In this document: positions 18,766 through 28,079 of the stretch, piece after piece
How positions within the stretch are numbered: position 1 is the stretch's first letter
How the letters are laid out: the number at the start of each line of letters is the position of its first letter
Source of the DNA: Methyloversatilis universalis
Lineage (GTDB): Bacteria > Pseudomonadota > Gammaproteobacteria > Methylococcales > Methylococcaceae
Reading direction: 5' to 3'
Length of the DNA: 44,315 bases
Assembly (NCBI GenBank): GCA_020723665.1
Contig: DYIL01000028.1
Location: forward strand, 1-44,315
Program-made: the position numbers and the translations under genes
Notes under the pieces: generated by a model
Databases searched by the model: none
Told to the model about the DNA's origin: nothing
Seen by the model: only the letters and a program-made list of their open reading frames with translations

Positions 18766-19641
18766 ATGATTCAAGGTAGCATCGTCGCATTGGTGACCCC
18801 AATGAAGCGGGACGGCTCGCTGGACGACGAAAGTTTAAGCCGCTTGATCGAATTTCATATCGCGCAGGGAACCGATGCCATCGTTGCCGTGGGAACCACC
18901 GGCGAATCGGCGACTCTCGATGAAGAAGAGCACTGTCGCGTCATTCGTTTCGTCGTGGACCGGGTCGCCGGACGGATACCGGTGATTGCCGGCACCGGCG
19001 CCAATTCCACTACCGAGGCGATCAACCTGACGGCGCGGGCTAAGGACGCGGGGGCGGATGCCTGCTTGCTGGTGACCCCTTACTACAATAAGCCCACCCA
19101 AGAAGGTCTTTATCGCCATTACAAAGCCGTTGCCGAGGCGGTGGATATCCCGCAGATTCTATACAACGTTCCGGGCCGAACCGCTTGCGATATGTTGCCT
19201 CTGACGGTCGCGCGCCTCGCCCGGATTCCCAATATTGTCGGCATCAAAGAGGCGACTGGCAATCTGGATCGGGCAACAGAGATTATGCGCCTGTGTGGCC
19301 CGGATTTCCTTCTCTATTCCGGCGACGACGCGACTGCGTGCGAATTCTGCCTCCTCGGAGGGAAAGGGGTGATTTCGGTAACGGCCAACGTGGCGCCCAA
19401 GCTTATGCACGAGATGTGCGTTGCGGCCATCGCCGGCGACGCGGAGACTGCCCGCGCCATCGATGGCAAGCTGAACGCCCTCCACCGCGACTTGTTCATC
19501 GAATCGAATCCGATCCCGGTCAAATGGGCGGTGCACGAACTGGGACTGATCGACTCGGGCATCCGCTTGCCGCTGACCTGGTTGTCGGAGAGCTGCCACG
19601 AAGCGGTGCGTAGCGCGATGCGCCAAGCTGGTGTGATTTAA
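18766..19641 (+). CDS. dapA: 4-hydroxy-tetrahydrodipicolinate synthase DapA
   Basis: DapA condenses pyruvate with aspartate semialdehyde, the first committed step to diaminopimelate and lysine. The 291-residue TIM-barrel protein shows the family signature GTTGESATL near residues 43-51, the catalytic tyrosine in YNVPGRT and the Schiff-base lysine in GIKEATG. I chose the ATG at 18766 ([12 protein letters not shown]), which matches known DapA N-termini, over a TTG nine bases upstream. bamC follows after 9 bp, the same order as in E. coli, so the two form an operon, with purL probably included. Confidence 0.96.
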   Translation: MIQGSIVALVTPMKRDGSLDDESLSRLIEFHIAQGTDAIVAVGTTGESATLDEEEHCRVIRFVVDRVAGRIPVIAGTGANSTTEAINLTARAKDAGADACLLVTPYYNKPTQEGLYRHYKAVAEAVDIPQILYNVPGRTACDMLPLTVARLARIPNIVGIKEATGNLDRATEIMRLCGPDFLLYSGDDATACEFCLLGGKGVISVTANVAPKLMHEMCVAAIAGDAETARAIDGKLNALHRDLFIESNPIPVKWAVHELGLIDSGIRLPLTWLSESCHEAVRSAMRQAGVI

Positions 19642-19650
19642 CGACCAACT

Positions 19651-20325
19651 ATGAATCGATTCGCTCGTCGAGCGGCCATTTTGGCCTCAAGCGTTCTCCT
19701 TTTGAGCGGGTGCAGTTTTGTTGCCGGGCTGTTCCCCGACAAGCAGAAACAATATAAATACAGCTCCGAGATTCCTCCGCTGGAAATCCCGCCGGATCTG
19801 GAGGCTTCTACCATCGAAGGGGTTGACAGTCGATCGTCGGCAGCCGGAGAAGGCGGCCGCTCGTATCGGTCCAGCGCTTCGGTTGGGGAGGGGACTCAAT
19901 CCGAGGAGCGAACGGACGGATCTCCGGCTACTTTGGCACAGAATTCCGATGACGTTCCGCTGATCGAGCTCGAGGGGGCCTACGCTGAGGCCTGGAACGA
20001 CGTAGGCAAGGCGCTTGGCCGACTCCGGCTCGAAGTCGGCGATCAGAACCGCTCGGAAGGCGTTTATTACGTCTATTTCAGCGGCGAGGACAGGCCATAC
20101 GAAGACCGCGGATTTTTCGGCGACGTCGCTTCTTTTTTCTCGGGATCGGAAGCGCCGGCAAAAGAATATCGGGTGCAGTTGGAGGACCGGCGGGATGTGA
20201 CCGCAATCTATGTCCTCGACCAGGACGGCAAGCCTCAGCGTGACGGCCCGGGATTCGAGCTGCTCAAGCGGCTGCACCAAACCCTGCAATCGCTCGGAGA
20301 GCCTCAGGGAGCGGAAAAGGAATAA
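19651..20325 (+). CDS. bamC: BamC-like outer-membrane assembly lipoprotein
   Basis: BamC is a lipoprotein of the BAM complex that inserts beta-barrel proteins. The 224-residue product has a lipobox ending at C21 (LLSGC). It then has the conserved unstructured N-terminal segment with KYSSEIPPLEIPPDL, which in E. coli lies over BamD, and one helix-grip-type domain (about 100-215). E. coli BamC is about 344 residues and has two such domains. This one has room for one only, so it is a short form. Its place between dapA and purL supports the name. Confidence 0.83.
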   Translation: MNRFARRAAILASSVLLLSGCSFVAGLFPDKQKQYKYSSEIPPLEIPPDLEASTIEGVDSRSSAAGEGGRSYRSSASVGEGTQSEERTDGSPATLAQNSDDVPLIELEGAYAEAWNDVGKALGRLRLEVGDQNRSEGVYYVYFSGEDRPYEDRGFFGDVASFFSGSEAPAKEYRVQLEDRRDVTAIYVLDQDGKPQRDGPGFELLKRLHQTLQSLGEPQGAEKE

Positions 20326-20388
20326 TTTTTCCGCGACACTTCGAACCAGCGATAGGTGTTGTCGCTGACCATAGTTGAAACTCGGACC

Positions 20389-23300
20389 ATGTTTGCCAAA
20401 TTTTCCGGCCCTTCCGCCCTATCTGCGTTTCGTCTGAAAAAACTGCTGAACGACCTGCAAGCGGTCGAGCCCTCCGTCGTGGAAGTTTCGGCCGTTTACG
20501 TGCATTTTGCCGAGATCAAACGCGCGTTGAGCGGTTCGGAGAAACGTACTCTGGAAAGCATTCTGGCCTACGGACCGGCTCACGATGTGCGGAACATCGC
20601 GGGTGAGTATTTTCTGGTGGTGCCGCGACTCGGCACCATTTCGCCCTGGTCCAGCAAGGCGACCGACATCGTACGGCGCAGCAACCTGGCTGCCGTTCTG
20701 CGTGTGGAAAGAGGTATCGAATATCGCATTCGCAGCGGCAAAGGCATCGAGCTTTCAAACCAAGACGCCATAAAAACGCTGATCCATGATCGTATGACTC
20801 AAACGGTGCTTTCCCGCGATCAGGAACATCTCCTCTTCCAACACCATGCACCGACTCCGTTAACGTATATCCCTTTGATGCAAGAAGGGAAATGGGCACT
20901 GATCAAGGCCAACCGCAATCTCGGACTGGCTTTGTCCGAGGACGAATTGGACTATTTGGCGGAAAGCTTCACGGCCCTTCGACGGAATCCTTCCGATGTC
21001 GAACTGATGATGTTCGCCCAGGCCAATTCCGAGCATTGCCGGCATAAGATTTTCAATGCCTGTTGGCGCATCGACGGCGAAGCTCGAAGCGAAACCCTGT
21101 TCGGCATGATCAGAAACACGACCGAGCAGTCTCCGGAGGGGGTCCTGTCCGCTTACCGAGATAATGCCGCTGTGATTCGGGGGCCGGCGGCAAACGTGTT
21201 TCTGCGCGACGCCGAAACCTTTGTATACGGTTATCGGGAAGAGCCGGCGCATCTCCTGATGAAGGTGGAAACCCACAATCATCCGACCGCCGTTTCGCCC
21301 CATCCCGGCGCGGCGACCGGTTCCGGCGGGGAAATTCGGGACGAGGCGGCCACCGGGCGGGGCTCACAGACTAAAGCGGGGCTGACCGGCTTTTCCGTAT
21401 CCCATCTCCGCATTCCGGGATTCGAACAGCCCTGGGAGCGGGATCACGGCAAGCCGCGCCGCATTGCCTCCGCGCTGGACATCATGCTGCAGGGCCCCAT
21501 CGGTGGGGCCGCGTTCAACAACGAATTCGGCCGGCCCAATCTGTGCGGTTATTTTCGCACCTTCGAGCAGCGGGCGGCGGACGGCTCCGGGCTGTTGGGC
21601 TATCACAAACCGATCATGATCGCGGGCGGAATGGGGAATATCCGGCCCCAGAATCTCGCGAAACAGGCGATTCCTCCCGGAGCGCCCATCGTGGTGCTCG
21701 GGGGGCCCGCCATGCTCATTGGCCTCGGCGGCGGCGCCGCGTCCTCCGTCGCATCGGGCGAGAGTTCGGAAGATTTGGACTTTGCTTCCGTCCAACGGGA
21801 GAACCCGGAAATGCAGCGGCGCTGTCAGGAAGTGATCAACCATTGCACCGCGTTGGGTGAGGACAACCCGATTCTTTCCATACACGATGTGGGCGCCGGC
21901 GGCCTGTCGAACGCCGTTCCAGAGATCATTCACGACTCGGCACGGGGAGGACGTTTCGAACTGCGGGACATACCCATCGACGAATCGGGCATGTCACCGA
22001 TGCAGATTTGGTGCAACGAATCGCAGGAACGTTATGTCCTCGCTTTAAAACCCGAGGCATTGGATCGTTTCCGGGCGTTCTGCGAGCGCGAGCGCTGTCC
22101 GTATGCCGTCATCGGTTATGCGACCGAAGAAGAGCGCCTGGTCCTCAGCGATGCGCGGTTCGGTACTCACCCGATCGATATTTCCATGGCGCTCTTGTTC
22201 GCCAAGCCGCCGAAAATGCAGCGCGATGCGACACGCGTTCAGAGTGCGCAGCCCCCGATTCGCCGGGATGACATCGAGATTCGGGAGGCGGTTCGGCGGG
22301 TTTTGAATTTTCCGGCCGTGGCGGACAAACGTTTCTTGATCACCATCGGCGATCGGTCGGTAGGCGGGTTGGTGGCGCGCGATCAGATGGTCGGGCCTTG
22401 GCAGGTGCCGGTCGCGGATGTGGCGGTGACGGCTTCGGGCTTTCTGGCGTATACCGGCGAGGCCATGGCGATGGGCGAACGGACGCCCTTGGCCGTGATC
22501 GACGCTCCGGCGTCGGGGCGTATGGCGGTTGGGGAAGCTTTGACCAATATTGCCGCCGCCCGCATCGAGTCCTTGGGTCAGGTGAAGCTTTCCGCCAACT
22601 GGATGGCGGCAGCCGGCGTTCCCGGCGAGGATGCCAAGCTGTTCGATACGGTAAAGGCCGTCGGCTTGGAACTGTGTCCCGCCTTGGGTATCGCCATTCC
22701 GGTCGGCAAAGACTCGCTGTCGATGAAGACGGTGTGGCGGCAGAACGGGCGGGATGTGATCATGACGGCGCCGCTGTCGCTGATCATTTCGGCGTTCGCG
22801 CCGGTCGTCGATGTCCGCCGCACGCTGACGCCGGAGCTTCGGCTGGACTGCGGCCCGACCCGTTTGATTCTGATCGATCTCGGCCGAGGCAGGAATCGCT
22901 TGGGTGGTTCCGCGCTGGCTCAAGTGTACGGGCAAATGGGAAACGAGTCTCCGGACCTCGACGACCCGGCCATGTTCAAGTCCTTTTTTGCCGCGATTCA
23001 GTCCTTGAACGAAGACGGACGATTGCTGGCGTATCACGATCGCTCCGACGGCGGTTTGTTCGCGACACTATGCGAAATGGCTTTCGCGGGACGCTGCGGC
23101 CTCGAAATCGATCTTTCCGCGCTTGGAGAAGACCCCGTTGCCGCACTGTTTGCCGAGGAACTGGGTGCTGTCGTCCAGGTTTTGGAGGCGGACTTGGATG
23201 CGGTCACGGATCTGCTTGACCGATCGGGGCTGGGCCAGTTGAGTCATGTGATCGGCAGCCCCAGCGCCGACAAACAAATCGTCCTTCGGCGCGGCGGTGA

Positions 23301-24267
23301 GATTTTATTGGCGCAATCCCGTGGCGAATTGCAGCGGATCTGGGCGGAAACCAGCTACCGCATGCAGGCCTTGCGTGACAATCCGGATTGCGCCCGTCAG
23401 GAGTTCGAGGCGATTGCGGATGAGGACGACCCCGGCCTTAGCGCCGTGCTGAGCTTCGATCCAGGCGATGACGTGGCCGCGCCGTTTATCGTCAAAGCTC
23501 GGCCTCGCGTGGCGATCCTCCGGGAGCAGGGTGTCAATGGCCATGTGGAAATGGCGGCGGCGTTCGACGGGGCCGGTTTCACGGCGGTGGACGTCCATAT
23601 GAGCGATATCCTATCGGGACAGGTGAGCCTGGGCGATTTCGTCGGTTTGGCTGCTTGCGGCGGATTTTCCTATGGCGATGTCTTGGGTGCCGGGGGCGGC
23701 TGGGCGAAATCGATATTGCTGAACCCGCGCGGCCGCGATGAATTCCAGGCGTTCTTCGAACGGCGGGATACCTTCGGTCTCGGCGTCTGCAACGGTTGCC
23801 AGATGATGTCCCATCTTGCCGAATTGATTCCCGGCGCCGTGCACTGGCCGCGCTTCGTCCGCAACGAATCGGAGCAATTCGAGGCGAGAGTGGCTCTGGT
23901 GGAAGTGCAAAGATCGCCGTCCATTTTTTTCGCCGGCATGGAGGGGTCGCGCATCCCGGTCGTCGTGGCCCACGGCGAAGGGCGCGCCGAATTCCGCGAC
24001 GATGCGCGCAAGGCGCTCAGCCTGGGCGTGGTCTCGCTGTGCTACACGGACACGTACGGGCAGATTACCGAGGCGTTTCCTCATAATCCGAACGGTTCGC
24101 CGCTGGGCATCACCGGCCTGACGACGCTCGATGGCCGCGTCACCATCATGATGCCGCACCCGGAGCGCTGCTTCCGTACCGTGCAGAACTCTTGGCATCC
24201 GAAGACATGGGGCGAATACGGGCCGTGGATGCGAATGTTTCGGAACGCCCGGGTCTGGGTCGGCTGA
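20389..24267 (+). CDS. purL: Phosphoribosylformylglycinamidine synthase PurL
   Basis: PurL converts FGAR, glutamine and ATP to FGAM in purine synthesis. This is the single-chain large form, 1292 residues. It has an N-terminal domain beginning [15 protein letters not shown], two AIRS-type ATP-binding halves ([37 protein letters not shown]), and a C-terminal class I glutamine amidotransferase with nucleophile C1134 in GVCNGCQMM and the histidine/glutamate pair in MPHPER. The ATG at 20389 matches the E. coli N-terminus; an in-frame GTG at 20356 would add eleven residues of no clear use. It lies 63 bp after bamC on the same strand. Confidence 0.97.
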   Translation: MFAKFSGPSALSAFRLKKLLNDLQAVEPSVVEVSAVYVHFAEIKRALSGSEKRTLESILAYGPAHDVRNIAGEYFLVVPRLGTISPWSSKATDIVRRSNLAAVLRVERGIEYRIRSGKGIELSNQDAIKTLIHDRMTQTVLSRDQEHLLFQHHAPTPLTYIPLMQEGKWALIKANRNLGLALSEDELDYLAESFTALRRNPSDVELMMFAQANSEHCRHKIFNACWRIDGEARSETLFGMIRNTTEQSPEGVLSAYRDNAAVIRGPAANVFLRDAETFVYGYREEPAHLLMKVETHNHPTAVSPHPGAATGSGGEIRDEAATGRGSQTKAGLTGFSVSHLRIPGFEQPWERDHGKPRRIASALDIMLQGPIGGAAFNNEFGRPNLCGYFRTFEQRAADGSGLLGYHKPIMIAGGMGNIRPQNLAKQAIPPGAPIVVLGGPAMLIGLGGGAASSVASGESSEDLDFASVQRENPEMQRRCQEVINHCTALGEDNPILSIHDVGAGGLSNAVPEIIHDSARGGRFELRDIPIDESGMSPMQIWCNESQERYVLALKPEALDRFRAFCERERCPYAVIGYATEEERLVLSDARFGTHPIDISMALLFAKPPKMQRDATRVQSAQPPIRRDDIEIREAVRRVLNFPAVADKRFLITIGDRSVGGLVARDQMVGPWQVPVADVAVTASGFLAYTGEAMAMGERTPLAVIDAPASGRMAVGEALTNIAAARIESLGQVKLSANWMAAAGVPGEDAKLFDTVKAVGLELCPALGIAIPVGKDSLSMKTVWRQNGRDVIMTAPLSLIISAFAPVVDVRRTLTPELRLDCGPTRLILIDLGRGRNRLGGSALAQVYGQMGNESPDLDDPAMFKSFFAAIQSLNEDGRLLAYHDRSDGGLFATLCEMAFAGRCGLEIDLSALGEDPVAALFAEELGAVVQVLEADLDAVTDLLDRSGLGQLSHVIGSPSADKQIVLRRGGEILLAQSRGELQRIWAETSYRMQALRDNPDCARQEFEAIADEDDPGLSAVLSFDPGDDVAAPFIVKARPRVAILREQGVNGHVEMAAAFDGAGFTAVDVHMSDILSGQVSLGDFVGLAACGGFSYGDVLGAGGGWAKSILLNPRGRDEFQAFFERRDTFGLGVCNGCQMMSHLAELIPGAVHWPRFVRNESEQFEARVALVEVQRSPSIFFAGMEGSRIPVVVAHGEGRAEFRDDARKALSLGVVSLCYTDTYGQITEAFPHNPNGSPLGITGLTTLDGRVTIMMPHPERCFRTVQNSWHPKTWGEYGPWMRMFRNARVWVG

Positions 24268-24277
24268 TCGGCGGATG

Positions 24278-24305
24278 CTTGAAAATCCACCGCTCGCCTC
24301 CATAT
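24278..24305 (+). promoter_or_regulatory. Sigma-32-type heat-shock promoter for hsp20
   Basis: CTTGAAA (24278-24284) is an exact -35 of the sigma-32 class. After a 13 bp spacer CTCCATAT (24298-24305) matches the -10 CCCCATNT at all but one base. It lies in the 81 bp between purL and hsp20, and transcription would start near 24312. The promoter's specificity fits the downstream gene. Confidence 0.75.
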
Positions 24306-24348
24306 TGGGTTCGAAGCAGAAACTTTTCAAACCAAGGAGACCGTTAGA

Positions 24349-24783
24349 ATGACCCGATATGAGCCCTGGAGTCTTTTGAATCAACTTCAAAGAGAGTTGG
24401 AGCGTTCGTTTGAAGGCGGCCGTCCCGGTACCGATACCGCGGCAACCGCAGAATGGACTCCTGCCGTGGATATCAAAGAAGAAACGGACCGCTACATCCT
24501 TTGGGCGGATTTGCCCGGCGTGAGCCCGGATAATATCGAAATCATGATGGAAAACGGCATATTGACGCTGAAAGGCGAGCGGCAGACCGAGGCTACGGTC
24601 CGACGTGAAGGACTGAAACGCGTCGAACGGGTATACGGGTCATTTTATCGCCGTTTCTCCCTGCCGGACACTGCCGATGCGGAAGGTATCACGGCACGGT
24701 GCAAGAACGGCGTGTTGGAAATCTCCATACCGAAGAAGGCCGCCATACAACCCAAGAAAATCACTGTCGTCGACGAGGGTTGA
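24349..24783 (+). CDS. Small heat-shock protein (Hsp20 family)
   Basis: This is a 144-residue ATP-independent holdase chaperone that keeps unfolding proteins soluble. It has a short variable N-terminus, an alpha-crystallin domain (about 40-130, with EWTPAVDIKEETDRYILWADLPGV and the GVLEISIPKK strand) and a C-terminal extension. The I-x-I-type tail motif is weak (IQPKKITV). The start is fixed by the strong ribosome-binding site AAGGAGA just upstream. A sigma-32-like promoter precedes it, so heat induction is expected. It is transcribed alone; a perfect 10 bp hairpin lies beyond it at 24909-24934. Confidence 0.94.
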   Translation: MTRYEPWSLLNQLQRELERSFEGGRPGTDTAATAEWTPAVDIKEETDRYILWADLPGVSPDNIEIMMENGILTLKGERQTEATVRREGLKRVERVYGSFYRRFSLPDTADAEGITARCKNGVLEISIPKKAAIQPKKITVVDEG

Positions 24784-24908
24784 GATTTGTACGGCGGTTC
24801 GGCTCGCGGCAGAACTCGGTGCTGATGCACCCATCGTCGCGCGATACGGAGACTTCGGCGTGGCCGGCTACCCGCCTACCGCAAGTGCTCGATTCTCCAG
24901 ATGATTTA

Positions 24909-24934
24909 CCTGACGGGAGAGAGTTCCCGTCAGG
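24909..24934. terminator. Hairpin between hsp20 and the convergent small-protein cluster
   Basis: CCTGACGGGA (24909-24918) and TCCCGTCAGG (24925-24934) form a perfect ten-base-pair stem around a six-base loop. It is 126 bp after the hsp20 stop and 65 bp beyond the end of the leftward cluster. No T-run is present on either side. Confidence 0.45.
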
Positions 24935-24998
24935 CCTCACCGGTTCCTTCGTCTATGCCCTGTCGCCGGTACCGTGAATCATCGACCAACCTTCGACC

Positions 24999-25424
24999 CT
25001 ACTTGGGATTCCGCGACGTTCTTTGCCGACTGCGTTGTGGATTCGCCTGCGACCTTTGCGACTCGTTTGGTCGCCGAGTAGATCGTCTCGCCGGACTCCT
25101 CGGGGTTTCTTCTGTGGTGGTGGACGGTGACGCTACGTTATCGGCAAAGGCTCGAGCTTGGGGTGTAGCCGGCTTTTCGGGCTGGGCCGATACGTTTTCG
25201 GGTGCGTCCTTTAATCGTGACGACTGCTCACCGAATACAAAAACGAAATAAACCAGGGTCGAGAGCAGCAAGAGCGAGAGTAAAATGGGCGGCTCGACAA
25301 GAAGTAGAAAGGCAAAAGTGATGACGAAAAGACTGGTTTGAATCGGATGGTCCAGGGCGACAGTCAGCAATTTCTGCCAGTCTATGATGCGGATTCCAGG
25401 CTCCCGCGCCTTTACCGTATTCAC
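24999..25424 (-). CDS. Small membrane protein with basic tail, paralogue of the next gene
   Basis: I do not recognise a named family. The 141-residue product has two close hydrophobic segments (about 29-45 and 47-66, LDHPIQTSLFVITFAFLLLV then PILLSLLLLSTLVYFVFVFG). It then has a long hydrophilic tail rich in Arg, Ser, Pro and Thr that is probably disordered and positively charged. The membrane part matches the 83-residue protein encoded at 25590-25841 residue by residue (LDHP..TSLFV..FA.L....P..L...LL..LVY). The GTG start overlaps the TGA stop of the 28-codon ORF in GTGA, so translation is probably coupled. Function unknown. Confidence 0.65.
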   Translation of the reverse strand: MNTVKAREPGIRIIDWQKLLTVALDHPIQTSLFVITFAFLLLVEPPILLSLLLLSTLVYFVFVFGEQSSRLKDAPENVSAQPEKPATPQARAFADNVASPSTTTEETPRSPARRSTRRPNESQRSQANPQRSRQRTSRNPK

Positions 25425-25507
25425 ATCCGTTCTCCCCAGACTGAGCCGGCGCTGCCGGTGCCGTCGAAAAATTCATCAACCAACTGAATCGCAATAAATT
25501 TTCTCAT
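25421..25507 (-). CDS. 28-residue ORF coupled to the downstream membrane-protein gene
   Basis: The ORF reads MRKFIAIQLVDEFF at its start and ends SVWGERM. GAGGA lies seven bases before its ATG, one of the best ribosome-binding sites in the region. Its TGA overlaps the GTG of the next gene. That gene itself has no separate good ribosome-binding site, so this ORF may serve to load ribosomes onto it, or be a real microprotein. It has no clear membrane segment and no recognised family. Confidence 0.5.
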   Translation of the reverse strand: MRKFIAIQLVDEFFDGTGSAGSVWGERM

Positions 25508-25589
25508 TGTTCTGTCCTCTTCAATAAAAGAAGAACGTCCTGACGTAAGGTTCTGGTTTGGGCCCGAACTGCGGAACGTCCGTGCTCTG

Positions 25590-25841
25590 TCAGAACCGTT
25601 TTTCAGACTGTGAGTCTGAGGCGAACGATTTAGCACTGAAGAACATCGCGAGATAAACCAAGCCTGCGAGCAGGAAGAAGCGAAGGACCAACGGTTCCCG
25701 TCCGAAGCTCAACAAAGCGAAATCCGTCACGAATAAGCTGGTGAGCAGGGGATGATCCAAAAAAACCTCTTCGTTCAAATGCTTGAGAATCGTTCTTAGG
25801 CTAGAGCCTGATTTCGACGTGGGGGATGACAAATCGGACAT
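25590..25841 (-). CDS. Small membrane protein, paralogue of the 24999-25424 product
   Basis: This is an 83-residue protein with a hydrophilic N-terminus (about 25 residues), then LDHPLLTSLFV and two hydrophobic segments (about 33-48 and 50-69, LRFFLLAGLVYLAMFFSA), and a short charged C-terminus. It lacks the long basic tail of its paralogue, and the two probably arose by tandem duplication. The ribosome-binding site GGAGA is seven bases before the ATG. The gene lies 76 bp after the secreted-protein gene on the same strand. No named family is recognised; function unknown. Confidence 0.65.
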   Translation of the reverse strand: MSDLSSPTSKSGSSLRTILKHLNEEVFLDHPLLTSLFVTDFALLSFGREPLVLRFFLLAGLVYLAMFFSAKSFASDSQSEKRF

Positions 25842-25917
25842 GGTTTTCTCCGAAGATTTGGCGGTACGATACGGTGTTCATCGGACCCAAGGGCACGTTA
25901 CGCGATACGGGGCGCGC

Positions 25918-26178
25918 TTACTTCTTGATGAATTCGGGATTTTGATAAATGACCTTGGGCGTAAAGGCGGAACCTGGATACTTGGGATCGTGATCCGTAT
26001 TGGACGGACCGTTAGAAGGAGAGATCGAATCTTTTTGGGCGATCAATTCATGATCTTGATAAATCACCGAAGGTTGAAAGTGATGGGCGGGATAACGAGA
26101 GTCCTCATCGGAAAACGCGCAAGGCGCTACGGCGAAAATGAGCCCCGTACTCAGTACGAAAGCGCTGGCTTTTAGCAT
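25918..26178 (-). CDS. Small secreted protein with a duplicated YP-x3-F-x-P-x-VIYQ motif
   Basis: This is an 86-residue product with a signal peptide (hydrophobic core about residues 5-18, likely cleavage after CAFS). The mature protein is made of two related units: DEDSRYPAHHFQPSVIYQDHELI and a second beginning DHDPKYPGSAFTPKVIYQNPEFI, joined by a Ser/Pro/Asn linker. Shared positions are D-D, YP, F, P, VIYQ and E-[L/F]-I. I chose the ATG at 26178, for which GAGGAGG is eight bases upstream, over an ATG at 26184 that is too close to it. It is the first gene of the leftward cluster. No family recognised; a periplasmic location is expected. Confidence 0.72.
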   Translation of the reverse strand: MLKASAFVLSTGLIFAVAPCAFSDEDSRYPAHHFQPSVIYQDHELIAQKDSISPSNGPSNTDHDPKYPGSAFTPKVIYQNPEFIKK

Positions 26179-26484
26179 GTGCATTTCCTCCTCGAAAATC
26201 TTTTTTTATGTTTTTGGAACTGAATCTGGTTTTGCCCTTAGCAACCGTGCGGGTATTCAGTTCTTATCCGGCCGCGCATTATAGCAATCAAGTGAATACT
26301 GTGTTGCGTGCAGGTGAAAATTATCTTGCAAGCCTCAAATGATAACAACGTTCTCATACGGCATATTGGCGCGAACGCGTTTTCAATTCGCCATCTCGGG
26401 GTTTCAAGCGCTCCGTCCGTTTACGCCGCGGCGGCCGTGATTCCTCGGGCGCGCGAACGGAGCGCATCACATCCATCAAAACGC
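26179..26484. other. Gap between the small-protein cluster and the beta-glucosidase gene
   Basis: This 306 bp holds the promoter and leader described above and, near the beta-glucosidase end, an inverted repeat GCGCTCCGT (26408-26416) / ACGGAGCGC (26457-26465) with a GC-rich 40-base loop. That repeat may end the beta-glucosidase transcript. No other gene is seen. Confidence 0.5.
26217..26286 (-). promoter_or_regulatory. Extended -10 promoter and leader hairpin for the small-protein cluster
   Basis: On the minus strand TGC-TATAAT (26286 to 26278) is a perfect extended -10 element. No good -35 is needed for that class, and none is seen. The 5' leader would be about 95 bases. It contains the inverted repeat GAACTGAAT (26217-26225) / ATTCAGTTC (26255-26263), which can fold into a 47-base stem-loop just before the ribosome-binding site. 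A regulatory role of this hairpin is inference. Confidence 0.55.
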
Positions 26485-27831
26485 TTACTCCCAAATCACC
26501 TCCCCGTTGCTCTCGATAACCTGTCGGTAAAACGATGCACTGGCTTTCGGAGTGCGTTTTTGAGAGGCGTAATCGACGTGTACCAAGCCGAAGCGCGTGG
26601 AAAAACCACAAGTCCATTCGAAATTGTCGAGTAGCGACCAAGCGAAATAGCCTTTTAAATTGGCGCCTTGTTGAAGGGCTTCATGGGCCGCGCGGATATG
26701 CGTCCGAAAGTAGTCAGTCCGGCGCGGATCGTCGAGATGTCCGTTCTTCGGCTCGGGATCGGCGAAAGCGGCGCCGTTTTCCGTGATGTACAACGGTATG
26801 TCGCCATATCGTCGCTTTACCCAGAGCAGGCAGGATTTCAGCCCGGCCGGAAAAACCTCCCAGCCGATTTGGGTATGTTCGGTGTTTGGTTGTGGTACCG
26901 GGGAGGCGAAGAAGGGCGGCGAGGTCGGGTCGCTCCGAACCACCGATCGGGTGTAATAGTTGATGCCTAAAAAATCGATGGGCTCCCGGATCAGCTTTAG
27001 ATCGTCGTCCGAAAAGCGGGGCCAATCGCGCCCGAAGATTTCCGCGAGTTCGTCGGGATACGTTCCGAGGAAAATAGGGTCGAGAAACTGCCGGTTCATG
27101 TAGGCATGAAGTCTCGCCATGGCGGCCAGATCTTCGGGTTCGTTCGAGGCGGCATATTTGGGTTCGAGGTTCACGATCAGACCGATTTGCCCTTTACCGT
27201 CCGCACGGAAGGCTTGCACCGCTCGGGCATGACCCAGCAGCAGATTGTGGGCCGCCAGCGGCGCTTTTTCGAGCGAACGGAGACCTGGGGGATGGACGCC
27301 GTGCAGGTAGCCGGCATCCACGATCACCCCGGGTTCGTTGAGCGTGGCCCAATAATGCACCCGGTCTTCCAGCGCTCGGAATATCAGGTGGGCGTAGTCG
27401 GCGAACCAATGGGCCGCATCGCGGTTGGCCCACCCACCGAGATCGTCCAGCGCTGTCGGGAGATCCCAGTGATGCAGCGTCACGAACGGCTCGATGCCGT
27501 ATGCGATCAGCGCATCCACTAGATTACGGTAGAAATCCAAACCTTTCTCGTTCCGTTTTCCGCGCCCGTTCGGCAGAATGCGGCTCCAGGCGATGCTGAA
27601 CCGGTAAGCTTTCAGTCCGAGTTCCTTCATGAGCCTCACGTCGTCGGCCCAGCGTCGATAGTGGTCGCAAGCGATATCGCCGGTGTCGCCGTTGAGGATC
27701 GCCCCGGGTACGCGGCAGAAACGGTGCCAGTTGCTGGGGCCGGCTCCGTCGGCCAAAGGCGAGCCTTCGATCTGATAGGCCGAGGTGGCGGCGCCCCACA
27801 TGAAATCGGCCGGAAATTGAAGCTGGTCCAT
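26485..27831 (-). CDS. GH1 beta-glucosidase
   Basis: This is a 448-residue cytoplasmic glycoside hydrolase of family 1, of normal length. The N-terminal signature is FMWGAATSAYQIEG (residues 10-23). The acid/base glutamate is E166 in TLNEP and the nucleophile E351 in YITENG, so both catalytic residues are present. The aglycone-side SWSLLDNFEW-type motif appears as AWSLLDNFEWTCGF. Such enzymes split beta-linked glucosides, including cellobiose. No signal peptide, sugar transporter or regulator lies beside it, so the in vivo substrate is unknown. It is divergent from the ATPase operon across 248 bp. Confidence 0.95.
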   Translation of the reverse strand: MDQLQFPADFMWGAATSAYQIEGSPLADGAGPSNWHRFCRVPGAILNGDTGDIACDHYRRWADDVRLMKELGLKAYRFSIAWSRILPNGRGKRNEKGLDFYRNLVDALIAYGIEPFVTLHHWDLPTALDDLGGWANRDAAHWFADYAHLIFRALEDRVHYWATLNEPGVIVDAGYLHGVHPPGLRSLEKAPLAAHNLLLGHARAVQAFRADGKGQIGLIVNLEPKYAASNEPEDLAAMARLHAYMNRQFLDPIFLGTYPDELAEIFGRDWPRFSDDDLKLIREPIDFLGINYYTRSVVRSDPTSPPFFASPVPQPNTEHTQIGWEVFPAGLKSCLLWVKRRYGDIPLYITENGAAFADPEPKNGHLDDPRRTDYFRTHIRAAHEALQQGANLKGYFAWSLLDNFEWTCGFSTRFGLVHVDYASQKRTPKASASFYRQVIESNGEVIWE

Positions 27832-28079
27832 TTTTTTAATGAAATCGCTGTTCCGCGGTAATTTTCCGAAAATCGAGTATCGTCTTCAAAAATGGCGACA
27901 TTTCCGACGGTCTGCCCTACGCCTTACCGATCGGTTTTTGAGTCTACGGATTCTACAAAAAATTGGCGCCAAGCAAGCCGTGTAGCGCCCGAATTCCAAT
28001 TCTTCGTAGCTTTTCGACCGTCGTTCTGACGTGCGTGTTTACAAAATTCGCAAGAGAGTCGAAGATTTCCGAATCATAG

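Noticed and set aside
26308..26634. Plus-strand frame beside the beta-glucosidase gene
   Set aside because: It overlaps the 3' end of the real gene and has no ribosome-binding site or protein-like sequence.
27832..28079. A decayed atpD before atpC
   Set aside because: I looked for beta-subunit C-terminal patterns in all three plus-strand frames and found none, so the gene is absent rather than visibly broken here.
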